DNA of 8,007 bases from Bacteroidales bacterium (GCA_004558535.1 SFCP01000080.1:1-8007); one strand, 5' to 3'. Positions 1-5,978 are shown, numbered from the stretch's first letter. Program-made: numbers and translations. The notes: generated from the letters alone by a model not told the origin.

Positions 1-426
1 CAGGAACTGCAGGGCGTACTTCTTGTAGAGCGACCGGGTGTAGCCCACGGGGATGGTGCTCTTGATGACCATCACGGCGTCGGGATTGACTTCCAGCACG
101 AGGTCGATGACGTCCTCGATGTGGTGCGTGTCGAAGAAGTTCTTGACGGGGTCGTAGTTGGTGGGAGCGGCGATGATAACGAAGTCGGCATCCTTGTATG
201 CCTCTTTACCATCAAGGGTAGCGGTCAACTGCAACTCCTTTTCGGCGAAGTATTTCTCGATGTATTCGTCCTGGATGGGCGAGACGCGGCGGTTGATTTT
301 CTCTACCTTTTCGGGGATGACGTCGACGGCCGTCACACGGTGGTGCTGAGCCAGCAGTGTAGCCATGCTGAGGCCGACATAGCCGGTGCCGGCTACGGCA
401 ATTCTTAAATCTTTATAGGCTTTCAT
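1..426 (-). CDS. ugd: UDP-glucose 6-dehydrogenase, N-terminal part (gene runs off the left edge)
   Basis: Only the first 142 codons are present. The product should oxidise UDP-glucose to UDP-glucuronate with two NAD+ in the cytoplasm, supplying a sugar for surface polysaccharide. Seen: a Rossmann nucleotide-binding motif GTGYVG at residues 13-18, the ribose-binding acidic residue at the end of the second strand (VTAVDV, Asp35), the segment SPIQDEYIEKYF, then AAPTNYDP and a KSTIPVGYTR motif near residues 122-131. These are the usual N-terminal landmarks of the short (about 390-residue) Ugd type. The start ATG at 424-426 begins a typical MKxYKDLRIAVAGTGYVG opening; no Shine-Dalgarno sequence is seen. 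It lies 137 bases downstream of upxY on the same strand, so it is probably the first biosynthetic gene of that operon. No upxZ-like gene lies between them. Related nucleotide-sugar dehydrogenases (UDP-ManNAc or GDP-mannose type) are less likely but the C-terminal half is not visible. Confidence 0.92.
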   Translation of the reverse strand, partial: MKAYKDLRIAVAGTGYVGLSMATLLAQHHRVTAVDVIPEKVEKINRRVSPIQDEYIEKYFAEKELQLTATLDGKEAYKDADFVIIAAPTNYDPVKNFFDTHHIEDVIDLVLEVNPDAVMVIKSTIPVGYTRSLYKKYALQFL

Positions 427-563
427 TGTATGATTTTGTTCGGTTTTACAACACCAGTTCCTCTCCCTCAAAAAAATACTTTACTATTGTCCCCTCGCCG
501 TACTTCCCCTTGGACTATGTGCCCAAAAGGAGTTCTCGTCAATATAAAAATGAATAGGCCCGC

Positions 564-1112
564 TTAGTCAATGACTTCGAGATATTCAGGTTCCACCTCA
601 GCGGAGGCGGCAAGCATGTCAGGAAGGATGATAAGGACTTGCTTGCGGCGCTTTCCGGCTATTTTTAGGAAAGTGCCTTCTACGGAGTCGAGCACACCGC
701 CGTGTATTCTTACGCGAGTGCCTTTTTCAAGTTGTATTTCGCTGGGCTTGTGAAATGTTACTTTCCGCTCTTTTTGTTCGCACAGGCGAATAAAATCGCT
801 CATTTGTTTGTCGGGTACGATGAGATAGTGGCGATTGGTGTCAGATTCCCAGATGACAAATTGTAGGTCGTTATAGATGTCGCGTTTGAAAGCAACGACC
901 TGATGCTGTGTGGCATACACAAAGACCAATCCGGGGATTACGGGCACCATACAGGCTACTTTTTTGCCGTGACGAGTGCGTAGCACTTGCTCCTTGGGTA
1001 TATAATGGGTGAGCCCGTCTTTGCTCGAGAGCAGTTCTTCGGCTTTCCGCTCGTTTTTGTAGGCACGCATTACGTACCAACACTTTTCGCCTTGTTTTGG
1101 TGGGGTTTCCAT
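564..1112 (-). CDS. upxY: UpxY-family NusG-like transcription antiterminator of a polysaccharide operon
   Basis: A 182-residue NusG paralogue. The N-terminal NGN domain starts with CWYVMRAYKNERKAEELL (residues 11-28) and includes the IPKEQ...MVPVIPGLVFVYAT stretch (residues 38-68). A KOW-like segment, KGTRVRIHGGVLDSVEGTF, lies at about residues 130-148, and the chain ends with the acidic tail EVEPEYLEVID. In Bacteroides, UpxY proteins are encoded first in capsular polysaccharide operons and stop premature termination in the untranslated leader of their own operon. The position here fits: it is the first gene after an inverted-repeat-bounded promoter, has a leader of roughly 290 bases, and is followed by ugd. 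The ATG at 1112 is chosen because it gives a short N-terminal lead before the conserved WYV motif; the internal Met15 would delete that motif. Unlike the B. fragilis loci, no UpxZ gene follows. Base composition is more AT-rich than the genes on the right. Confidence 0.9.
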   Translation of the reverse strand: METPPKQGEKCWYVMRAYKNERKAEELLSSKDGLTHYIPKEQVLRTRHGKKVACMVPVIPGLVFVYATQHQVVAFKRDIYNDLQFVIWESDTNRHYLIVPDKQMSDFIRLCEQKERKVTFHKPSEIQLEKGTRVRIHGGVLDSVEGTFLKIAGKRRKQVLIILPDMLAASAEVEPEYLEVID

Positions 1113-1130
1113 GACAGTGGGAGAGAGCGA

Positions 1131-1176
1131 TTGCTTTCACTTTGATGCAAAAAGTGAAGGAAGGAGGTGAAAGCAA
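1131..1176 (-). promoter_or_regulatory. Two competing hairpins in the upxY leader
   Basis: TTGCTTTCAC at 1131-1140 is an exact 10-bp inverted repeat of GTGAAAGCAA at 1167-1176. The left arm overlaps a second, shorter hairpin: TTCACTTT at 1136-1143 with AAAGTGAA at 1151-1158 (8 bp, 7-base loop). Only one can form at a time because bases 1136-1140 are shared. The element ends about 18 bases before the upxY start codon, in the transcribed leader. The pairing is seen directly; a role as attenuator, translation switch or UpxY recognition site is inferred. Confidence 0.5.
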
Positions 1177-1253
1177 ACTGTCCGCAAAGAAGGACGGAAA
1201 AAAGAAGCAACTATGTATGAGGGGACTTTTGGGAAAAGATAAAATCCGTAGTT

Positions 1254-1277
1254 CAGCTCAATCTTTGTATTGAGCTG
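1254..1277 (-). promoter_or_regulatory. Leader hairpin, possible terminator-like target of UpxY
   Basis: CAGCTCAA (1254-1261) and TTGAGCTG (1270-1277) form an exact 8-bp stem with an 8-base loop. On the minus-strand transcript the stem is followed after 9 bases by a U-containing stretch (GATTTTATCTTTT), so it could slow or stop transcription between the invertible promoter and upxY. The distance from stem to U tract is longer than in a standard intrinsic terminator, so calling it a terminator is uncertain. Confidence 0.4.
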
Positions 1278-1379
1278 TATAATAAATAATTACAAGAAAT
1301 GTATGCAATAAAGGCAATCTTTCCAATGTCCTTTATGATATAACCAATGTTGTGAAAAACATGGGGGGAGAGAGGTGTC

Positions 1380-1399
1380 TCTCTTAGTAAGAGAGCGAC
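1380..1399. repeat. Left 20-bp inverted repeat of the invertible promoter segment
   Basis: TCTCTTAGTAAGAGAGCGAC at 1380-1399 is the exact reverse complement of 1583-1602. The outer part is itself palindromic: eight bases on each side of G1387 pair (1379-1395). The GCGAC on the inner side makes the site directional. This is the expected form of a site-specific recombinase crossover site. The recombinase gene is not in the window and its family cannot be told from the site. Confidence 0.85.
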
Positions 1400-1409
1400 T
1401 TTCCGAGGG

Positions 1410-1441
1410 CAAAGTTAGAAATTAGTTTTGAATAAGCCTAA
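1410..1441 (-). promoter_or_regulatory. Promoter directed at upxY
   Basis: On the minus strand TAACTTTG (1410-1417) matches the Bacteroidetes -7 consensus TAnnTTTG exactly. A -33-like TTAG (1438-1441; consensus TTTG, 3 of 4) lies 20 bases upstream, inside the usual 19-21 spacing. The predicted start of transcription is around 1403, just inside the left inverted repeat, so the transcript would carry one copy of the repeat and about 290 bases of leader before the upxY ATG. Confidence 0.65.
1423..1430 (+). promoter_or_regulatory. Weak rightward -7-like element inside the invertible segment
   Basis: TAGTTTTG (1423-1430) also fits TAnnTTTG, on the plus strand, with only TTTC (1400-1403) at the -33 position, 19 bases upstream. 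It would run rightward through the right repeat. It overlaps the spacer of the leftward promoter, and the DNA is AT-rich, so a chance match is quite possible. Confidence 0.25.
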
Positions 1442-1582
1442 GAATTAAGAACTTTGTTTTCTATTTATGCAAAATAGTAGCTGGATATTTGTTTGAGAAC
1501 TTTGCAAAACGGTTGCGAATGTTTAGCAATTTTTTATTTGCGGCCTTGTTTTCCTTTGATACATAGGAATATAGAATTACAG

Positions 1583-1602
1583 GTCGCTCTCTTACTAAGA
1601 GA
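1583..1602. repeat. Right 20-bp inverted repeat of the invertible promoter segment
   Basis: GTCGCTCTCTTACTAAGAGA at 1583-1602 is the exact reverse complement of 1380-1399. Beyond the 20 bp the arms diverge on both sides, which defines the repeat limits. A partial third copy (GTC, then CTCTTACT; 12 of 14 bases) occurs at 1713-1726 in the same orientation as this arm. Confidence 0.85.
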
Positions 1603-1622
1603 TATCGTTTGATGATAGTTAT

Positions 1623-1758
1623 TATTGGTGTTCGCTAAAAGTTGAAGCGTCCCAATTTATCTACCTGTAGTGCCTGTAAATAGGGATTACAGGAGTGCTT
1701 CCCAAAGAATATGTCTCCCTCTTACTTTTATACCTTTTATATTTAACGGACACCAATA
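1623..1758. repeat. Small MITE-like element with imperfect terminal inverted repeats
   Basis: ATTGGTGTTCGCTAAA (1624-1639) and the reverse complement of 1742-1757, ATTGGTGTCCGTTAAA, agree in 14 of 16 bases; adding the flanking T/A pair gives 15 of 17. The 136-bp unit has no plausible gene. GATAGTT occurs on both sides (1614-1620 and 1759-1765), directly next to the right end but two bases away from the left end, so it is an imperfect candidate for a target duplication. An internal hairpin CCTGTAA/TTACAGG lies at 1673-1693. It may be a small non-autonomous transposable element or the two ends of an eroded insertion sequence. No family is recognised with certainty. Confidence 0.4.
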
Positions 1759-1919
1759 GATAGTTCTATATGAGTGGGGATGGGGGGATTGTCTTCTTAT
1801 CTAAGGGGTAGTCGTCATACAGAGAGACGGTTGTAATATGCAGTTGGCAAAGAGCGTTAATTTCCTTAAATATTAAGATTTTGGGAGGGCCTTTGTACCT
1901 TAAAGTCGTGGATTTGTGG

Positions 1920-1927
1920 TAATTTTG
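1920..1927 (+). promoter_or_regulatory. Probable promoter (-7 element) of the SGNH/MBOAT operon
   Basis: TAATTTTG (1920-1927) followed by CAGCC matches the Bacteroidetes -7 consensus TAnnTTTG. The only clear TTTG upstream (1892-1895) is 24 bases away, longer than the usual 19-21, so the -33 part is weak. Transcription would start near 1934 and leave a leader of about 125 bases before the ATG at 2061. This fixed promoter means the operon need not depend on the invertible one. Confidence 0.5.
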
Positions 1928-1980
1928 CAGCCGTTTTGGAGATTTGCTTGTTCGTTTTACTGATTTGTAGGATGAGCAGC

Positions 1981-2026
1981 GTGAGGAAGGGCGTGGCGCT
2001 TGACGTTTCCCGACTGCCTGCCTCAC
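1981..2026 (+). promoter_or_regulatory. Hairpin in the 5' leader of the SGNH operon
   Basis: GTGAGGAAGG (1981-1990) pairs with CCTGCCTCAC (2017-2026) in 9 of 10 positions, enclosing 26 bases. It sits in the predicted transcript, 34 bases before the first start codon. Pairing is seen; any regulatory role is inferred. Confidence 0.35.
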
Positions 2027-2060
2027 ACATTTATTGAAAACATGTGCTTTTCCCTTTTGC

Positions 2061-3431
2061 ATGAATAATCAAACTTATCGTCCTTTTCTGCTATTGCTGT
2101 GCGTCACAATCCTGTTGTGCGCCCTTCGGTTCGTGCCCTCCGTGACGGTGATGGGTACTACCATGCGGCAGGTGGACCTGCTGTCAGATTTGTTTCCGCG
2201 CCAGGATACAGCGCAGGAGGTGTCGGTTAGTGCAGAAGTGATTGCCAAGCGGGAAGAAGCGAAGGCCAATACCAGTGCCTGTCCTGAGGGCATGACCTGC
2301 ATCTTGGACTACGGGCGTGGAACGGATGCGGGAATGGCTACGTTTTATGCGGCTTTGGCGCGGGGTGGAGAGGCCCTTGGTCGTCCGGTCCGCATTGCAT
2401 ATTTTGGCGACTCCTTTATCGAGGGAGATATTCTCACGGCTGATCTGCGTGCCTTGTTGCAAAAGCGCTTCGGCGGCTGTGGCGTGGGCTACATGGACAT
2501 AGCTTCACCATTGGCGGGCGCCCGCAGTTCGGTGACGCAGCGTTTTGAGGGATGGGATGTACGTTGTGTGTTGGAGCGGGGCACGTTTCAACCCCAGAAA
2601 TTGGGTATCAGTCTTCGTTATGCCATGCCCTCAACGGGAGCTTGGACGGAAGTGAAGGCACAAAAGGCATTCCCCTGTGCGGATAGGTTTGAGCGTTCGG
2701 AACTGATGTTGGCTTCTACGTCGCCGGTGACGCTTCGTGCAGAGTGCAGTGACGGTAGCACGGAGCGGTTTACTACGCGAGGTGACGGTGCACTGGAAAG
2801 TGTCGCAGTGGAAGGTGACTTCAACAAGGTACGCTGGGTCGTGGAGGAGCGTGGCTCGCAGACCGTTTGCTATGGTGTGACGGCCGAGGGCCGCTCCGGC
2901 ATCAGTGTGGACAATTTTTCCCTGCGTGGCAGCAAAGGGTCGGAATTGGAGGAAGTGCCGCAGGCCTATTGGCAATCCTTGGCCCACCTGCGCCCCTACG
3001 ACATGGTGGTCCTGCAATATGGACTCAATGTGGCGGAACCGGAACGTACGGACTACAAAGCCTATGTGGCCAAGATGCAGAGGGTGGTGGAGCACTTGAA
3101 GGCTGCCTTCCCCCATACCACCATACTGATAGTGGGCGTGGGTGACCGCGAGAACAAGGTAAACGGCGAATTGCACACTATGCGCGGCGTACTGGCACTG
3201 ATGCAAGCACAGGAAGAGTTGGCTGCCAAGTGCGAGGTGCCGTATTGGAACCTGTATGAGGCTATGGGTGGTGACGGCAGCATCGTAAAAATGAACAGCC
3301 GAAAGCCCGAAGAGGCCCGAAAAGACTATACACACATCACGCATGCCGGCGGTAAGAGGCTGGCCGGCCTGCTGACAAAGACATTACTTTATGGATATGA
3401 AGAATACCGAAAAGAAAATGAAAGGAAATAA
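2061..3431 (+). CDS. SGNH/GDSL-fold periplasmic hydrolase or acyltransferase (first of two)
   Basis: A 456-residue protein with an N-terminal hydrophobic segment (residues 8-26) that acts as signal sequence or membrane anchor, placing the rest in the periplasm. SGNH blocks are visible: RIAYFGDSFIEGD with nucleophile Ser118; VVLQYGLNVAE with Asn323 in the block III position (without the usual following Asp); and DYTHITHAGG with Asp422 and His425. Between blocks I and III, roughly residues 165-285, lies a beta-rich insertion, an arrangement that resembles the carbohydrate-binding insertion of peptidoglycan O-acetylesterase Ape1; that likeness is inference. The start at ATG 2061 is preferred over the in-frame TTG at 2034, which would place polar residues before the signal segment. 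It overlaps or abuts a second SGNH gene and precedes an MBOAT gene, suggesting acyl transfer to, or removal from, an envelope glycan. The substrate is unknown. Confidence 0.82.
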   Translation: MNNQTYRPFLLLLCVTILLCALRFVPSVTVMGTTMRQVDLLSDLFPRQDTAQEVSVSAEVIAKREEAKANTSACPEGMTCILDYGRGTDAGMATFYAALARGGEALGRPVRIAYFGDSFIEGDILTADLRALLQKRFGGCGVGYMDIASPLAGARSSVTQRFEGWDVRCVLERGTFQPQKLGISLRYAMPSTGAWTEVKAQKAFPCADRFERSELMLASTSPVTLRAECSDGSTERFTTRGDGALESVAVEGDFNKVRWVVEERGSQTVCYGVTAEGRSGISVDNFSLRGSKGSELEEVPQAYWQSLAHLRPYDMVVLQYGLNVAEPERTDYKAYVAKMQRVVEHLKAAFPHTTILIVGVGDRENKVNGELHTMRGVLALMQAQEELAAKCEVPYWNLYEAMGGDGSIVKMNSRKPEEARKDYTHITHAGGKRLAGLLTKTLLYGYEEYRKENERK

Positions 3432-4413
3432 TCATTCGATGAGATATTGGACTATTGCCCTTTGCCTGCTGGCCGTGTTCGCACTCATGGACCGGATGCA
3501 GGCCGAACCGGAAACGGGCTACGCTGCCCGGCATGCGGGAGTGCAAGGGGACGAGGTGCGGGAGAGGGATTTCACCCTGACTGCTGCCGACAGTTTAGCT
3601 GCATTGCGCGCTCTGCCGGCTTCGTTCAGCAATACGCAGGCCAACTTGATTACCCGCCCCGAGGCCTTGCGTCCCGTCTTTGAGCGTATGGAGCGTGAAG
3701 GCCGTGCGTTGCGTGTGCTGCAATTGGGCGATTCGCACGTGGCAGCCAAGACTTTCCCATACGCTGTCAAGGCGCAGATGCAGGAATTTTGGGGAAAGGC
3801 CGACAGCGACAGTGCAGCCTGTGGCGTATCCTTTGATTACATGGCGCGCAATGGTGCTACCATCGCCAAATTCCTTACGGCCGAACGTCTGGCGGCTATT
3901 TCCGAAAGGAATCCCGACTTGATCATCCTGTCCTTTGGCACCAACGAGTGTCACGGCATGGGCTATCGCGAGGAAGTACACCGTGCGGAATTAGAGGCGG
4001 CCTTGGAGCAGCTGCGTGCCGCTTGTCCGACAGCCGTTTTCCTGCTGACCACGCCGCCGGGCGACTACCTCAGTGTGCGCCGGGTGACTTATCGCCGGCA
4101 GGGCAAGGGGCGCAAGCGCCGCCGTGTGGTGAGTTATCAGTCGCGCCCCAACCCCATGAGTTCCCGCTGCGCTGCTCTCATTGGGCAAGTTGCCGCAGAG
4201 CAGCAGTTGCCCGTGTGGGATTTGCACACAATTGCCGGTGGCGAAGAGGCTGTGCGCAACTATGTGGCAGACCAGCTGATGAAGGCCGATCGTATCCACT
4301 TTACCCCCGCAGGCTATGAGCTGCAGGGACGTCTGCTCGGCGAGGCAATTGTGGCAGCAGGCTGTGGCGAATACAAGATGCCGGCTTGTGCGGACAACAT
4401 TTGCCCGCAGTAG
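3418..4413 (+). CDS. SGNH/GDSL-fold periplasmic hydrolase or acyltransferase (second of two)
   Basis: A 331-residue protein with a classic signal peptide (hydrophobic core about residues 10-24, likely cut after MQA near residue 29). Canonical SGNH residues are present: LQLGDSHVA with nucleophile Ser106, SFGTNE with Asn176, and DRIHFTPAGY with Asp291 and His294. Residues 221-240 form a strikingly basic loop (RRQGKGRKRRR) just after TTPPGDYL, unusual inside an exported enzyme and possibly a contact for an acidic glycan or phospholipid. Start choice: ATG at 3418 overlaps the preceding gene by 14 bases; ATG at 3439 begins 7 bases after its stop with a GGA about 12 bases upstream and still keeps a signal sequence; 3391 would add nine residues. 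Either 3418 or 3439 implies translational coupling. With the neighbours it probably forms an O-acylation system, in which such proteins may act as acyltransferase or esterase. Confidence 0.84.
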   Translation: MKGNNHSMRYWTIALCLLAVFALMDRMQAEPETGYAARHAGVQGDEVRERDFTLTAADSLAALRALPASFSNTQANLITRPEALRPVFERMEREGRALRVLQLGDSHVAAKTFPYAVKAQMQEFWGKADSDSAACGVSFDYMARNGATIAKFLTAERLAAISERNPDLIILSFGTNECHGMGYREEVHRAELEAALEQLRAACPTAVFLLTTPPGDYLSVRRVTYRRQGKGRKRRRVVSYQSRPNPMSSRCAALIGQVAAEQQLPVWDLHTIAGGEEAVRNYVADQLMKADRIHFTPAGYELQGRLLGEAIVAAGCGEYKMPACADNICPQ

Positions 4414-4429
4414 TGCTTCGGAAAAGCAC
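4413..4429 (+). terminator. Hairpin after the second SGNH gene, possible attenuator
   Basis: GTGCTT (4413-4418) and AAGCAC (4424-4429) make a 6-bp stem with a 5-base loop, beginning at the last base of the stop codon. A pyrimidine-rich tract (CCTTTTTCTCTC) starts about 10 bases later. It could lower expression of the MBOAT gene or stabilise the upstream message. The stem is short and the U tract is offset, so full termination is unlikely. Confidence 0.3.
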
Positions 4430-4484
4430 CTGTGCTCGCCTTTTTCTCTCTTAAAATTCACCAGTATCCCTTTTCCTTGCTTGT

Positions 4485-5978
4485 ATGCCGGAGCTTTCCA
4501 TCCTCATCGAACGCATATCCGCGTTGCTTTCCTATGACAGTGCGCAGCCGCTCTTCTTCAATAGCGGCTTGTTCCTGTTTCTGTTCCTACTTTTCAGTGC
4601 AGGCTATGCTTTGCTTGCCGGACGGTGGGCACAGTCCGTACGGTTGTTCTACCTGACGGCGTTCTCTTATTATTTTTATTATAAGAACGCAGGCGATTAT
4701 TGTGCGCTGTTGGCCGTGATTACGCTCGGCAATTATTTTGTGGGGCAGCGGGTGGAACAGGCAAGGACGCCGGCTGGCCGCAAGGGCTGGGTGGCTGTGG
4801 CTGTCGCCCTGATGCTGGGGCAGTTAGCGTATTTCAAGTACACCAACTTTGCCCTTTCGCTGTGGACATCGTTCACGGGGAGCACGTTCCAGCCGTTGGA
4901 TATTTTCCTGCCCGCCGGTATTTCATTCTTTACGTTCCAGTCGATGAACTACGTCGTCGACGTGTACCGCGGCCAGCTTCGTGCCACGCGTAGCCTGCTC
5001 GACTTCGCATTTTTTGTCAGCTTTTTTCCGACATTGCTGGCAGGTCCGATACTCCGGGCGCGGGATTTCCTGCCGCAGGTCAGGAAGCCATTGGTTGTGA
5101 CGCGTGAGATGTTCGGCACAGGACTGTGGTTTATTATGGTGGGCCTGTTCAAGAAGGCAGTCATCTCGGACTATATTGGCGAGAACTTTGTCAACAGAAT
5201 TTTCGAGGACCCCTCGCTTTATACCGGCATTGAGAACCTGATGGGCATCTACGGCTATGCCCTGAAGCTCTACTGCGACTTTTCCGGCTACAGCGACATG
5301 GCCATAGGCATTGCCCTGTGGTTGGGCTTCCAGCTGCCTGCCAACTTCCGTGCGCCCTACAAGAGTGAGAGCATCACCGACTTCTGGCGGCGCTGGCACA
5401 TCTCGCTTTCCTCGTGGTTGCGGGATTACCTCTACATTTCGCTGGGAGGAAACCGCAAGGGACGGGTGCGGATGTACCTGAATCTGTTCCTGACCATGCT
5501 GTTGGGCGGTTTGTGGCATGGTGCTTCGTTGAATTTCATCGTGTGGGGCAGTTTGCATGGAGCCGCCTTGGGCGTGCACAAATTCTTCCGGCAATTGGTG
5601 GGCCACGACAAGCATTACCGTTCGCGGGGCCTGCGGCGGTTCTTTGCTATCGTGCTGACCTTCCATTTGGTATGCCTGTGCTGGCTGTTCTTTGCCAATG
5701 CCACGTTCTCCGCCTCCCTCCTGATGATGGAGAAAATAGCCTTTGAATTTCACGGCGAACTGTTCACCCGCTTCCTCGCCGGCTATCCCATTGTGACGGC
5801 ACTGATTGTGTTGGGCTTTGTGCTGCACTTTTTGCCCGAAAGCTGGAGCAATCGTGCCTGCGGCCTTGTTCAGCGGGCTTCGTTGCCGGTACAGGTACTT
5901 CTGCTGGTGGCGATGATATGGATCGTGGTGCAGGTGAAGTGCAGCGAGGTACAGCCGTTTATCTATATGCAGTTTTAA
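4485..5978 (+). CDS. MBOAT-family membrane-bound O-acyltransferase (AlgI/PatA-like)
   Basis: A 497-residue polytopic inner-membrane protein of the length usual for AlgI-type MBOAT enzymes. Landmarks: PLFFNSGLFLFLFLLF near the N terminus, AYFKYTNF (115-122), LPAGISFFTFQSMNYVVDVYRG (142-163), LLAGPILRARDFLPQ (184-198), CDFSGYSDMAIGIA (264-277), DFWRRWHISLSSWLRDYLYISLGGNRKG (299-326) and GLWHGASLNFIVWG (342-355). His345 in WHG is the expected catalytic histidine and His305 is the second conserved one. The C terminus ends in PFIYMQF, typical of the family. Such proteins take an acyl group, usually acetyl, from a cytoplasmic donor and pass it across the membrane to a periplasmic SGNH partner, two of which are encoded directly upstream with gaps of 71 bases or less. 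The nearby capsule operon makes a capsular glycan a reasonable but unproven acceptor; peptidoglycan or lipopolysaccharide are alternatives. Confidence 0.93.
   Translation: MPELSILIERISALLSYDSAQPLFFNSGLFLFLFLLFSAGYALLAGRWAQSVRLFYLTAFSYYFYYKNAGDYCALLAVITLGNYFVGQRVEQARTPAGRKGWVAVAVALMLGQLAYFKYTNFALSLWTSFTGSTFQPLDIFLPAGISFFTFQSMNYVVDVYRGQLRATRSLLDFAFFVSFFPTLLAGPILRARDFLPQVRKPLVVTREMFGTGLWFIMVGLFKKAVISDYIGENFVNRIFEDPSLYTGIENLMGIYGYALKLYCDFSGYSDMAIGIALWLGFQLPANFRAPYKSESITDFWRRWHISLSSWLRDYLYISLGGNRKGRVRMYLNLFLTMLLGGLWHGASLNFIVWGSLHGAALGVHKFFRQLVGHDKHYRSRGLRRFFAIVLTFHLVCLCWLFFANATFSASLLMMEKIAFEFHGELFTRFLAGYPIVTALIVLGFVLHFLPESWSNRACGLVQRASLPVQVLLLVAMIWIVVQVKCSEVQPFIYMQF

Larger units (their letters stand above)
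1380..1602. promoter_or_regulatory. Candidate invertible promoter segment (DNA inversion switch)
   Basis: A perfect 20-bp inverted repeat bounds 183 bp of AT-rich, gene-free DNA. Inside, next to the left repeat, is a good Bacteroidetes promoter directed at upxY. In B. fragilis and relatives, capsule operons are switched on and off by inversion of promoters of this size between similar short repeats just upstream of upxY; the layout here matches in spacing, position and content. In the orientation read here the promoter faces the capsule operon (ON). Inversion would point it to the right, toward the SGNH/MBOAT operon beginning at 2061. Inversion itself cannot be shown from one sequence. Confidence 0.8.
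1113..2060. other. 948-base gene-free region between two divergent operons
   Basis: No convincing coding sequence is seen on either strand; the open frames here are short and show no recognisable protein features. From left to right it holds the upxY leader with its hairpins, the inverted-repeat-bounded promoter segment, the MITE-like element, a low-information stretch (1766-1890), the promoter of the SGNH operon and its 5' leader with a hairpin. No tRNA or rRNA gene and no CRISPR repeats were seen. Confidence 0.75.

Noticed and set aside
1161..1170. Perfect Shine-Dalgarno sequence AAGGAGGTGA on the plus strand, whose complement equals the 16S anti-Shine-Dalgarno tail
   Set aside because: No start codon at a proper distance leads to a reasonable gene on the plus strand. 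On the minus strand the anti-SD-like string lies in the upxY leader, where it is more simply explained as part of the 10-bp hairpin arm.
1448..1504. AGAACTTTG occurring twice (1448-1456 and 1496-1504) inside the invertible segment, as extra promoters
   Set aside because: The first base of the -7 element does not fit TAnnTTTG, and a 9-bp repeat in AT-rich DNA is weak evidence.
1766..2062. 98-codon minus-strand open frame in the intergenic region
   Set aside because: Its composition is low-complexity and basic with no recognisable domain. It overlaps the promoter and leader of the SGNH operon and has no ribosome binding site.
2631..3344. Long minus-strand open frame opposite the first SGNH gene, and similar ones opposite MBOAT (4923-5828) and queC (6780-7709)
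   Set aside because: They are antisense shadows of GC-rich genes whose plus-strand products carry intact family motifs; the antisense products are rich in His, Gln and Arg with no domain.
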